DNA of 37,217 nt from Planctomycetota bacterium (GTDB lineage Bacteria; Planctomycetota; Phycisphaerae; UBA1845): the NCBI GenBank assembly GCA_024275565.1, contig JAJRYY010000132.1:1-37217 (forward strand), given 5' to 3'. The position numbers and the translations under genes were made by a program. Every line of letters starts with the position of its first letter. Within the stretch, counting starts at the first letter, position 1. Shown in pieces: positions 27,584 to 34,997 of the stretch. Below the pieces are notes generated by a model. That model did not search any database. It saw nothing but the letters and a program-made list of their open reading frames with translations, and was not told the origin of the DNA.

Positions 27584-28117
27584 TTACGGACCAGGGGATT
27601 GGAAAAGCTGCGTGTTGACCCATTCGTTAAACAGCGAATTCAGGCAGATCGGAACAAGACCAATCGCCACAACAATCAAACTCAACACCAGCGAAAGAAC
27701 CATGAAAAACCGATTGTTCTCCCGGATGAATATTTCCGTTCCAGACGAAAGAACCATCATCACAGCAGCCGTCCAGGCAGCGTACAGAAGGGACGCTCCG
27801 AGACATAATCCGAAAAAAGGCTCCTTCTGAAAAGTGCGAGGCAGAGCATATCCGACGAAAACAACACCAGCGATACACAGCGAAACCAGAAACCGCTTGT
27901 ACCCGATCGGATCGACAATGTCCGGCTGAACACTGAACGAATCACGGACGCCCCGCCCACATTCCGGACACTTGGCCGACACCCCCAGCGTACGCAGGTT
28001 GTACCCGCAATACACGCAGGCAAGGTCGCTTTCGATCTCCACGCCATCAGGCAACGCATCCACAGTCACCGTATCGCCACCATGCTGACAGAAGAGCAAA
28101 GTACATATCGACGACAC
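27584..28117 (-). CDS. Small membrane protein with N-terminal zinc ribbon, unknown function
   Basis: 177 aa if GTG 28117 is the start; internal GTG codons before the ribbon are alternatives, and the first 15 residues look weak. Zinc ribbon at about 34-54: CVYCGYNLRTLG then KCPECGR, followed by four hydrophobic spans (about 78-95, 105-125, 136-155). It resembles many short planctomycete proteins of the type ribbon plus membrane bundle. It lies upstream of the other ribbon protein on the same strand with a 223-nt gap that holds no gene. Confidence 0.7.
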   Translation of the reverse strand: MSSICTLLFCQHGGDTVTVDALPDGVEIESDLACVYCGYNLRTLGVSAKCPECGRGVRDSFSVQPDIVDPIGYKRFLVSLCIAGVVFVGYALPRTFQKEPFFGLCLGASLLYAAWTAAVMMVLSSGTEIFIRENNRFFMVLSLVLSLIVVAIGLVPICLNSLFNEWVNTQLFQSPGP

Positions 28118-28132
28118 TGCGGCATGGGACGA

Positions 28133-28189
28133 CTCTTTGAAAAGGAGTACCTCGTTGAAAAGAAGTGTCTCTTTGAATAAGGATGTCTC
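28133..28189 (+). repeat. Three tandem 18-bp repeats between zinc-ribbon and FHA genes
   Basis: Units at 28133-28150, 28151-28168 and 28169-28186, consensus CTCTTTGAAAAGGAGTGT, plus the start of a fourth (CTC). Units differ at 3-5 positions. They fill the 99-nt gap between two minus-strand genes. AAGGAG within the units resembles a ribosome site but faces the wrong strand. Confidence 0.85.
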
Positions 28190-28216
28190 TTGGATTAGAC
28201 GTGGCTTGGCGCGACA

Positions 28217-29044
28217 CTATTGCAACCGGGATTCCCCGGAAAGATCAATCAAATCAGAAAGCGTCCCCTCCGGAGGCGGAAGAAAGGGCTTGGGCTTCAG
28301 AGCAGACCCGTTGGATGCAAGCCCATTGGACCTGATACCGGGCGTATTGCTCCGAAAACGCACGGTCTGCGACCCGAGCGTCAACTCATCGCAATCCTGG
28401 AGCATGGCAAAATTGACGTGCTGACCATTGACCTGCGTCCCATTCTCACTCACAAGGTCGAAAATCGCCGGCTTTCCCAGATATGAGAAAATGGCAGCGT
28501 GCGCGTAGGATATATCCCTGTCGTCGATCACGATATCCGCACCATCGCTACGCCCCAGAAGACAAACCTCCCGGGTGAGCTTGGTGAGTTTCCCCGTTTG
28601 CAGATCTTCAATGGCAAGCACCGTAGGATCAGGTTCGAGATCGATCACGATCGGACTGTCGCTCGCACCCTGCAGTTCGGAATTCCGGATGTCGATCTGA
28701 AATTCCCACGGACCAAGCGTCATCCTGTCGTCGTCCTCGAGAAACTCCTGCTCAACCTTCAGCCCGTTCCGAAGCGTTCCACCCCGCGTATCAAGATCAC
28801 GAAGAATCACCCGCAACCCGGTATTGACAATCAGACAGTGTCTTCGATTGATCGTGGGATGGCGCAAAACGAGCTTGCAGCCCTGTTTCGATCCGAAGAC
28901 CGACGCAGCCCGACGAAGACGGATGGCCTGCCCTTCACCGGGCCCCTTGCGGATCGTCGCCAGAACGTTGGCTGCTCCCGGCGGAACGCACGGTGCTTGA
29001 TTGCTGAATGTCTCACCCATCGACACGACCACAGACTCCCGCAT
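28217..29044 (-). CDS. Protein with two FHA domains
   Basis: 275 aa from ATG 29044; a later ATG at 29020 is possible. Two forkhead-associated folds: the first, about residues 25-110 (FGSKQGCKLVLRHPTINRRHC, RDLDTRGGTLRNG), and the second, about 150-230 (LLGRSDGADIVIDDRDISYAHA, DLVSENGTQVNGQ). Both have the Gly-Arg/Ser...His...Asn-Gly pattern that binds phosphothreonine. The C-terminal tail (about 235-275) is Pro/Ser/Leu-rich and probably disordered. FHA proteins read serine/threonine kinase signals; no kinase gene is in the window. There are no membrane spans. Confidence 0.92.
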   Translation of the reverse strand: MRESVVVSMGETFSNQAPCVPPGAANVLATIRKGPGEGQAIRLRRAASVFGSKQGCKLVLRHPTINRRHCLIVNTGLRVILRDLDTRGGTLRNGLKVEQEFLEDDDRMTLGPWEFQIDIRNSELQGASDSPIVIDLEPDPTVLAIEDLQTGKLTKLTREVCLLGRSDGADIVIDDRDISYAHAAIFSYLGKPAIFDLVSENGTQVNGQHVNFAMLQDCDELTLGSQTVRFRSNTPGIRSNGLASNGSALKPKPFLPPPEGTLSDLIDLSGESRLQ

Positions 29045-29046
29045 TA

Positions 29047-29098
29047 TGAACCACACCAACGTCTAGAACCTCAGATACGTCCTGAACCACATCAACGT
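29047..29098 (+). repeat. Direct repeats of 16 bp upstream of FHA gene
   Basis: TGAACCACACCAACGT (29047-29062) and TGAACCACATCAACGT (29083-29098), one mismatch, 36 bp apart. They sit in the FHA gene's upstream region and could be regulator sites. The same GAACCAC start recurs in the pair at 29201-29246. Confidence 0.7.
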
Positions 29099-29200
29099 TT
29101 GCACCACTCTACCGATGGTGCCCGCATCGATTGAACATGACTTTATTATCGGACGATCCGACCACCTGCCAGAAAATGAACTACGCAACACCACCGAATT

Positions 29201-29246
29201 GCGAACCACCACGCGCCCACCGAGCGAACCACACGCGCTCACCGAA
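29201..29246 (+). repeat. 23-bp tandem repeat at the 3' end of the GGT gene
   Basis: Adjacent copies 29201-29223 and 29224-29246, both beginning GCGAACCAC and containing ACGCGC, aligned with one single-base gap and one or two substitutions. The second overlaps the stop region of the transpeptidase gene. It lies beside the compositional switch point of the window. Confidence 0.75.
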
Positions 29247-31173
29247 CATGCAAACGATACCCGCTTTCCCATTCCGAGTTTAGGGACTCGCGGACCCGAT
29301 ATCTAGTAACCATCGGGTTTCCCCCCTTCCGGGGGTCTGAGATACCGCTCAATTGATAGAAATCCACCGCAATGGCCTGCACGATGCCAGTTTTACGCTC
29401 TTTCGAGACGCGATGACGCCTGGATCTGAGAATCCGGGCGATTTCTGCGGGGGGAGCTTGATCGAAATAAATGCGATTCGGCATCCACTGGTGGTGGAGA
29501 CGCGGAGCGGTGATGGAATCCTCAAGCGACATGCCGAAATCTGTGAAATTCAGGAACACATTCAAAATTGAAGTGATAATTTTTGGCCCGCCCGAAGCGC
29601 CGATGAGCAGGAATGGGCGGTCGCCTTTCATCACGATCGTCGGCGACATGCTGGAGAGGGGGCGTTTTCCCGACTGGACCACGTTTCGGCGGGACTGGAT
29701 CAGGCCAAACGCGTTTGGTCGCCCTGGCTGCGTGGAGAAGTCGTCCATTTCGTTGTTGAGAATCAGCCCGTATGCATCGATGGCAGCCAGGGATCCGAAT
29801 GTCATGTTGATCGTTTCGGTACAGACGACGATGTTGCCCTGCTCGTCGATGATCGAGAAATGACTGGTGCCGTGGTCCTCGGGAAGCTGACCAGTAGGAA
29901 GCTGACCGGCTGGGAACTGCCCGGTTGGAAGCTGACCAGTTGGGGGCTGGCCGGCTGGGGGCTGACCGGCTGGGAGGGCTGGGAAGGGGAGTTTCGCGGT
30001 CCCATAATGCTGGCTGTCTCGCTCGGTGGTGCTGGCTGAGATGGATCTTGCCAGGTGTGCTGCGTAATCCTTGCGGAGGAGGTTTTCGACGGGAACGCTG
30101 ACGAAGTCGGCGTCGCCCAGCCAGCGGGCGCGGTCGGCAAAGGCGTGCTTTAATGCCTCTGCGAAATAATGAAGTGCCAGTCCCCTGTCATTTTTTGCGA
30201 TGCCTGGGAGATCGAAATTCTCGAGAATGTTGAGGGTCTGGCTGATGCAGATGCCGCCGGAGGATGGGGGCGGTGGCGTGATGAGTGTGTAGTCGCGGTA
30301 GGTTGAGATGATCGGTTCGCGGACGGCGACGGTGTATGCGAACAGGTCGCGGCGGGTTATCAGACCCTTGTTCTTCCGCATTGCGGTGACGATGGCATCT
30401 GCGACCTCGCCTTTGTAGAAGGCGTCTTTGCCGCCGATTGCGACGCGTTCGATGAGGTCTGCAAGCTCGGGCTGGATGAGGGGGTCGCCGACGGTTCGCA
30501 ATTGTCCTTCTCTGAGGTGGGTGCGAAAAACGTATGGGCTTGTCTGTTTGAACTGGGGGTGTTTTTCGTAGGTTTTCAGGACTTTTTCACAGGAGGTGAC
30601 GTAGTGGGCGTCTACAGGGAAGCCTACTCGTGCGAGGGCGATGGCTGGGGCGAGGAGCTCGCTCCATGGTTTGCTGCCGTGTTGTTTGTGGATTTTTGCG
30701 TGGCCTGCGACGTGGCCTGGGACTGCTACGCTTAAGTATCCGTAGCGACTTGGTGCGGCTGCGTAATTTCCGGATCGGGCTGCTGTTGCGAAGGTGTCAC
30801 GTCGTGCGGCGGTTGGTGCGGTTTCGCGGTAGTCGTAGACGTGGACCTTGCCCGTTGCAGCCTCGCGGTAGATGAGGAAACCGCCGCCGCCGAGGCCTGT
30901 GGAATAAGGGCGCGTGACGGCGAGTGCGAAGGATACTGCTGTGGCTGCGTCGATTGCGTTTCCGCCGTTTCGGAGGACGTCTGCGCCGATTTTTGAGGCG
31001 AAGGGGGAATCGCTGGCGACCATTGCTTTGGTGCCAGTGACGATCCAGTCTGGTTGGGAATCTGGCTGCGCCTTTGCTTGCGGGTGATGCTGGGCGGCTT
31101 GCTGAGAGGGTGCGTGGCAAGCTGCCTGGTAGAGTGCGAGTGCTATACAGGTGATGGTTGCGATTTTTTGCAT
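29239..31173 (-). CDS. ggt: Gamma-glutamyltranspeptidase precursor
   Basis: 644 aa from ATG 31173. Secreted, probably a lipoprotein (leader ends YQAAC). An autoprocessing N-terminal nucleophile enzyme that cleaves gamma-glutamyl bonds such as in glutathione. Signatures: GGNAIDAATAVSFAL, GLGGGGFLIYRE, PPPPSSGGI, the catalytic Thr436 in HGTSHFSIID, then NNEMDDFS and RPLSSMSPTI with the substrate loop, and GASGG. Just before Thr436, residues 400-429 are six 5-residue repeats of the [LPF]P[AT]GQ type, not a normal family feature. The C-terminus runs about 20 residues past DPRKGGNPM, the usual end. No operon partner; upstream is repeat-rich DNA. Confidence 0.94.
   Translation of the reverse strand: MQKIATITCIALALYQAACHAPSQQAAQHHPQAKAQPDSQPDWIVTGTKAMVASDSPFASKIGADVLRNGGNAIDAATAVSFALAVTRPYSTGLGGGGFLIYREAATGKVHVYDYRETAPTAARRDTFATAARSGNYAAAPSRYGYLSVAVPGHVAGHAKIHKQHGSKPWSELLAPAIALARVGFPVDAHYVTSCEKVLKTYEKHPQFKQTSPYVFRTHLREGQLRTVGDPLIQPELADLIERVAIGGKDAFYKGEVADAIVTAMRKNKGLITRRDLFAYTVAVREPIISTYRDYTLITPPPPSSGGICISQTLNILENFDLPGIAKNDRGLALHYFAEALKHAFADRARWLGDADFVSVPVENLLRKDYAAHLARSISASTTERDSQHYGTAKLPFPALPAGQPPAGQPPTGQLPTGQFPAGQLPTGQLPEDHGTSHFSIIDEQGNIVVCTETINMTFGSLAAIDAYGLILNNEMDDFSTQPGRPNAFGLIQSRRNVVQSGKRPLSSMSPTIVMKGDRPFLLIGASGGPKIITSILNVFLNFTDFGMSLEDSITAPRLHHQWMPNRIYFDQAPPAEIARILRSRRHRVSKERKTGIVQAIAVDFYQLSGISDPRKGGNPMVTRYRVRESLNSEWESGYRLHVR
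29887..29976 (-). repeat. 15-bp minisatellite inside ggt
   Basis: Six 15-bp units in frame, each coding [LPF]P[AT]GQ, ending 6 codons before the catalytic Thr436. Unit DNA is similar enough to expand or contract by slippage without changing frame. Confidence 0.9.
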
Positions 31174-31217
31174 GTTGTCTTAATCCCCTGTCTTGCGGGC
31201 GTTTTTCCTTTTTGCTG

Positions 31218-31241
31218 CGGCAGGCAATAGCCTGCCCTACG
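31218..31241 (-). repeat. Dispersed hairpin repeat, copy 2 (inverted)
   Basis: Exact inverted copy of 19515-19538: GGCAGGC-aata-GCCTGCC followed by CTACG. It lies in the upstream region of ggt. Confidence 0.85.
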
Positions 31242-31454
31242 CGTATCTGCACGGTTCTATCATCGAATTCCACATGTCTGAAGATGTGGAGCATTCGAGC
31301 TACCGTGGTCCGCACAGCGGACCCTGCAGAGAGTTCATCATAGGCCTGGGTCCTTTGCAAGCCTGCCACTCTCCCTAACATACACTATACATCATGATTC
31401 GGTTCGGGTCAAGCATAAAGTTTGTTAATTGTTAGGATTTTTGTAAGATCAGTG

Positions 31455-31480
31455 CCGGCCAGTGGTTGCCGGGGTTTTTT
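31455..31480 (+). terminator. Terminator-like hairpin
   Basis: CCGGC (31455-31459), loop CAGTGGTT, GCCGG (31468-31472), then GG and six T (31475-31480). The shape is right for rho-independent termination on the plus strand, but no plus-strand gene lies just before it, so it may be accidental or a leftover of a lost gene. Confidence 0.35.
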
Positions 31481-31571
31481 CTTCTCTGATGGTGCGGATC
31501 TGGAGGGATATTTGGGGTTTTGTGTATCATTGCGGGGGTTCGGTTTGCTATACTGCCGGCTGGCGGATTTG

Positions 31572-31730
31572 GCGGGTTTCAGAGGGTGTTTGGGGGGTAA
31601 ATGTGTTTATGCTTCGCTGCTGGGAAAAAAAGAAGGTGCGTCCGGGACGCACCCCTACGCGATTGATTGGGGCGGTCTTGCGGAATGTACGGTGGATCTT
31701 CGGCTCCCCCACCTCTGAAGAGGTGGGGCA
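31572..31730 (+). repeat. Repeat module A (copy of dockerin gene 3' end)
   Basis: Closely matches module B at about 32663-32825: both run GTGTTTGGGGGG, then a GGGAAAAA..GAAGG stretch, GTGCGTCCGGGACGCA, TACGCGATTGA, GGCGGTCTTGCGGA, and the palindrome around TCTGAAGA (31707-31728). It contains frameshift-like differences that prevent a long product. Confidence 0.8.
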
Positions 31731-31791
31731 CACGGCGCTTAATGAGGTGGGCCACACGGCCAGTTTGCGAAGCGGGGATGTGCATGGTTCA

Positions 31792-31838
31792 GGCAGGTCA
31801 ACCTTTCGCCTGGAGGCGAAAGAACGACCTGCCCTACG
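31792..31838 (+). repeat. Compound hairpin with CCCTACG flank
   Basis: Outer stem GGCAGGTC (31792-31799)/GACCTGCC (31826-31833) encloses inner stem CTTTCGCC (31803-31810)/GGCGAAAG (31815-31822), all pairs perfect. CCCTACG (31832-31838) closes the 3' side, as in the hairpins at 31218 and 31635. It ends 31 nt before ATG 31869 and may lie in that gene's leader. Confidence 0.75.
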
Positions 31839-31868
31839 TCTGGGTTGGTTCGGTTTTCAGGTGTGAGA

Positions 31869-32831
31869 ATGGTGAGAAAAACGTTGGTTTCTGGGTTCGT
31901 GCTGCTCTCGGCTGTGGTCGCGCGGGGGGAGGTGTTCTCCTATGAGGGCGACTCGCTTCCATTGGATGGTGGCTGGTCGCCGATTGTATTTTTCTGTGAT
32001 CCCGGCGAGTGGATTGAAGATGGGATGCTCTTTCACCGGATGGAGTTTTGTGAGGGATATAACCCTCCCGTGGGACAGCAGGTGGACTACACGCGTGACC
32101 TGTCGGAATATCTTGGAACCGAAAACTTTTTTGCCGAGTGGCGCGTTTGGACGGATGGCGACCGAAGCGAAATACCGTTCGTCGCGCCTGTTGCATTTGT
32201 TGTGTTCAACGGCGGTTCCGTAGACTATCACTTCACGATTTCGAATGACCTTGCGAAACTCAACCGCGACAACTTCCTGCCGATCATATTTGTAGAAGTG
32301 AATCCTGATACATTTCACACCTACAGGCTGGAATCCTACGGCTCGGAGCAGTACATCTGGTACATCGATGGTGAGATCGTGGATTCCGGTAAGCCGGAAG
32401 GCGATGTGCTGACACACCAACCTGGCGTCAACATTCGTGCGAAGGCGAGGTTTGTCGAGAGTACGACGATCTGGGATTACATTCGGTATGGGGACATTGC
32501 TGAGGATGGGAGTGGGGATTTCGACAGTGCGGATGGGGTTGGGCTTCGGGACTGGCGGTACTTTGAAGAGTGTGCGGGGAACAGCGGGATCGGGGTTGAT
32601 GCGGGGCCTGGGTGTCGGTGGGCGGATATGGATTGGGATGGCGATGTTGATCTTGTTGATTGTGCGGGGTTTCAGGGGGTGTTTGGGGGGAGATGTATTT
32701 ATGTTTCGCTGTTGGGGAAAAAGGAAGGTGCGTCCGGGACGCAGCTTACGCGATTGACTGAGGCGGTCTTGCGGATTGTTCGGTGGATCTTCGGCTCCCC
32801 CACCTCTGAAGAGGTGGGCCACACTACTTAG
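31869..32831 (+). CDS. Secreted dockerin-like (EF-hand repeat) protein
   Basis: 320 aa from ATG 31869 (AGGTG 7 nt upstream). A signal peptide (VSGFVLLSAVVARG) is followed by a beta-rich domain (about 20-210) that resembles laminin-G/concanavalin-like sandwiches (YRLESYGSEQYIWYIDGEIV). The C-terminal part has two Asp-rich calcium loops: DFDSADGVGLRDW and DMDWDGDVDLVDC, as in type I dockerin-like ends common in planctomycetes. The last ~48 residues, after FGG, are encoded by the repeat module also found at 31.6 kb and run through its palindrome, so the natural C-terminus may have been lost and replaced. Exported; role unknown. Confidence 0.75.
   Translation: MVRKTLVSGFVLLSAVVARGEVFSYEGDSLPLDGGWSPIVFFCDPGEWIEDGMLFHRMEFCEGYNPPVGQQVDYTRDLSEYLGTENFFAEWRVWTDGDRSEIPFVAPVAFVVFNGGSVDYHFTISNDLAKLNRDNFLPIIFVEVNPDTFHTYRLESYGSEQYIWYIDGEIVDSGKPEGDVLTHQPGVNIRAKARFVESTTIWDYIRYGDIAEDGSGDFDSADGVGLRDWRYFEECAGNSGIGVDAGPGCRWADMDWDGDVDLVDCAGFQGVFGGRCIYVSLLGKKEGASGTQLTRLTEAVLRIVRWIFGSPTSEEVGHTT
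32663..32826 (+). repeat. Repeat module B, overlapping the dockerin-like gene's end
   Basis: Partner of module A (31572-31730). The terminal palindrome CCCACCT-CTGA-AGGTGGG is centred at 32808 (32799-32818). Here the module is translated as the tail of the upstream gene. Confidence 0.8.
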
Positions 32832-32929
32832 GGAGGTCGGGCACCCATCACTTGTCACCCGCCACCTGTCACGCGCTACATTTATTTACTGGTTGGCTTG
32901 GATGGCGATGGGGATCATAATTGGGGGTT

Positions 32930-34927
32930 ATGAGTGAATCGGCGGCGAATGTGCAGACGTTGGGTGAGGTGGAGCGCCCGAGGTATCTGATATTGGGGAC
33001 GGCTGGCCATATCGATCATGGCAAGACGTCGCTGGTGAAGGCATTGACGGGGGTTGATACGGATCGGTTGCCTGAGGAGCGGCGGCGTGGGATGACGATC
33101 GATCTGGGGTTTGCGGAGCTGGTTCTGGAACCGTTTCATTTCGGGGTTGTGGACGTGCCGGGGCATGAGCGGTTTGTGCGGACGATGGTGGCGGGTGCGA
33201 CGGGGATCGATCTTGCGATGCTTGCGGTGGCTGGCGATGATTCGGTGATGCCACAGACGGTGGAGCATGTCGAGGTGCTGGATTTAATCGGGATTCGCCA
33301 TGGGGTTGTGGCGATTACGAAGTGTGATCTGGTTGATGGGGAACTGCTTGATTTTGTTGAAGAGGAAGTTCGGGATCTGCTTGCGGGGACCGGGTTGGAG
33401 GGATCGCCGATTGTGCGGGTTTCTTCGACGACGGGTGAGGGACTTGAGGCGTTGCGGCGGGTGCTGTTTGAGGCTGCTGGGGTGGTGGTGGTGGATGAGC
33501 CGTCTGGTGTGTTTCGGATGGCGATTGATCGGGTTTTTTCGGTGCAGGGGCGTGGGACGGTGGTGACGGGTTCTGTGACTGAGGGTGAGGTGCGGAGTGG
33601 TGAGACGCTTGAGGTTCAGCCGGCGGGATTGACGTGTCGGGTTCGTGATGTTCAGTGCCATGGTCGTGACACGGGTGCGACGCGACTTGGGCAGCGTGCG
33701 GCGATCAATCTGATGGGTGTGGATCGCGATGTGCTGGGGCGTGGTCAGGAGCTGGTGACGCCGGGGTTGATTACGCCATCGCATCGGATTGATGCTGAGG
33801 TTCATGTTTTGAAGAGCTGCAAGCATCCGATTAAAGCGTTTTCGCGGGTTCGGGTTTGCATGGGGACTCGGGAGGTGCTTGCTCGGATCGTTCCGCTGGC
33901 GCGGCCTGTGGAGCTTGAGCGGTCTGTGGGGTATGCGCGATCGGTGATGGCGGCGGATTGGCGTGGGTTTGTTCAGCTTCGCTCGGGTGAGAAGTTTGTG
34001 GGGGTTTGGGGGCAGCGGTTTATACTTCGTGAAGAGAACAGTGCGCGGACTGTGGGTGGGGGTGTTGTGTTGCGGCCTGTTGCGCGGCGGTGGTCTACGG
34101 ATCGGGATGTTGAGGCGAGTGCGTTGGGTGTGCTGCTTGGTGGTGATTTGCGTGCTCGTGTTTCGCAGGTGGTGGCTGAGGCTGGTTTTGCGCCGTTGTC
34201 TGGGTTGGGGTTGTGTGCGCGGACTGGGATTGTGTCTGAGGATGCGGTTTCGTTGGTTGATGCGCTTGCTGAGGATGAGGGATGGGCGGAGATTTCGGGG
34301 CGTCGGGTATCGCCTGCGGTGCTTGAGGGGTTGTTTGTGCGGGCGGATCGTCGGATGCGTCGGTTTCATGAGGGGCATGCGGAGTCGCCGGGGATGGGTG
34401 TGGATTCGCTTGTGGGGTGGTTTGATCGGCGAAGTGCGCGTGGGCTGGGGCGATTGCTGTTTGAGCGTTATGTTGATCTGGGGCGGGTTGTTGTGCGTGG
34501 GCGGTTTGTTGCGTTGAAGGCATTTGCGCCGAAGATGTCTCAGCAGGATGAGAAGCTGTATGTGCGGATTCTGGGTGCTTTTGAGAAGGGGGCGTATCAG
34601 CCGCCGACGGTCGATGTGCTTGGGAGGGAGTTGGATTCGGATGTGAAGCGTGTGAAGCGTCTGGTGACGGTGGCGGTGGCGTTTGGTGATCTTGTGGGGA
34701 TTGATGGGACGTTTTATCTGTTGGCTGAACATGAGCGGAAGTTGCGGGAGACTGTGGCTGAGATGGTTCGTGCGGGTGATGGTGTGTCGCTGTCGGAGGT
34801 TCGGGAGCGATTGGGGTCTAGTCGGAAATATACGGTGCCGCTGATGGAGCATCTTGATCGTGTTGGTTTTACGCGGCGTGATGGTGATCGTCGGGTGTTG
34901 TGTGATGGTGTGAAAACAGGTGAGTGA
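32930..34927 (+). CDS. selB: Selenocysteine-specific elongation factor
   Basis: 665 aa from ATG 32930. GTPase that carries Sec-tRNA to UGA codons marked by a SECIS element. N-terminal G domain: [13 protein letters not shown] (P-loop), [11 protein letters not shown] (switch I), DVPGHERFV (switch II), ITKCDL (base recognition). Two beta-barrel domains follow ([13 protein letters not shown]), then C-terminal winged-helix repeats (about 400-665), which bind SECIS RNA. The length fits bacterial SelB. Coding DNA is extremely G/T-rich at third positions, unlike the C/A-rich genes of 24-27 kb. It is followed by selA, so the organism decodes UGA as selenocysteine, although no selC or selenoprotein gene was found in the window. 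Confidence 0.96.
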   Translation: MSESAANVQTLGEVERPRYLILGTAGHIDHGKTSLVKALTGVDTDRLPEERRRGMTIDLGFAELVLEPFHFGVVDVPGHERFVRTMVAGATGIDLAMLAVAGDDSVMPQTVEHVEVLDLIGIRHGVVAITKCDLVDGELLDFVEEEVRDLLAGTGLEGSPIVRVSSTTGEGLEALRRVLFEAAGVVVVDEPSGVFRMAIDRVFSVQGRGTVVTGSVTEGEVRSGETLEVQPAGLTCRVRDVQCHGRDTGATRLGQRAAINLMGVDRDVLGRGQELVTPGLITPSHRIDAEVHVLKSCKHPIKAFSRVRVCMGTREVLARIVPLARPVELERSVGYARSVMAADWRGFVQLRSGEKFVGVWGQRFILREENSARTVGGGVVLRPVARRWSTDRDVEASALGVLLGGDLRARVSQVVAEAGFAPLSGLGLCARTGIVSEDAVSLVDALAEDEGWAEISGRRVSPAVLEGLFVRADRRMRRFHEGHAESPGMGVDSLVGWFDRRSARGLGRLLFERYVDLGRVVVRGRFVALKAFAPKMSQQDEKLYVRILGAFEKGAYQPPTVDVLGRELDSDVKRVKRLVTVAVAFGDLVGIDGTFYLLAEHERKLRETVAEMVRAGDGVSLSEVRERLGSSRKYTVPLMEHLDRVGFTRRDGDRRVLCDGVKTGE

Positions 34928-34997
34928 TGATACTCTATTACAAAACGACTCCCGACCCCCTTTTTCCTGATGGTGCGAAAACAGGTGAGCTATGATA
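34903..34997 (+). repeat. 30-bp direct repeat joining selB and selA
   Basis: Copy 1 (34903-34932) spans the selB stop; copy 2 (34968-34997) spans the first possible ATG of selA. Three differences in 30 bp. The duplicated piece carries AAAACAGGTGAG, which includes a ribosome-site-like AGGTGAG just before the selA ATG at 34992. Confidence 0.85.

Larger units (their letters stand above)
31174..31868. other. Repeat-rich intergenic region with a decayed dockerin-type gene end
   Basis: 695 nt with no convincing intact gene. From left to right: hairpin repeat copy 2 (31218-31241), a TCTGAAGA-core palindrome (31270-31289), an AT-richer stretch (31381-31450), a hairpin plus T6 resembling a terminator (31455-31480), a segment about 31572-31730 homologous to the 3' end of the next gene, and a compound hairpin (31792-31833). 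A possible reading frame over 31422-31718 shares AGF-GC-GG and SLLGKKEGASGT with the next gene's product, so it is best read as a degraded paralogue end. Confidence 0.6.

Noticed and set aside
31422..31718. Reading frame in the repeat-rich region as a real 98-aa gene
   Set aside because: Only its second half resembles a protein, and that part matches the tail of the dockerin-like product; no signal peptide or start context. Treated as a decayed end.
32895..32921. TTGGCT-N17-CATAAT as promoter of selB
   Set aside because: It would start transcription within 2-8 nt of the ATG; possible as a leaderless message, but the -35 is poor and the region is G/T-rich, so a chance match is likely.
33284..34852. 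Long minus-strand frame (522 codons) opposite selB
   Set aside because: Its product is a monotonous His/Arg/Pro/Thr/Asn string caused by the G/T-rich coding strand; SelB on the other strand has every family motif.
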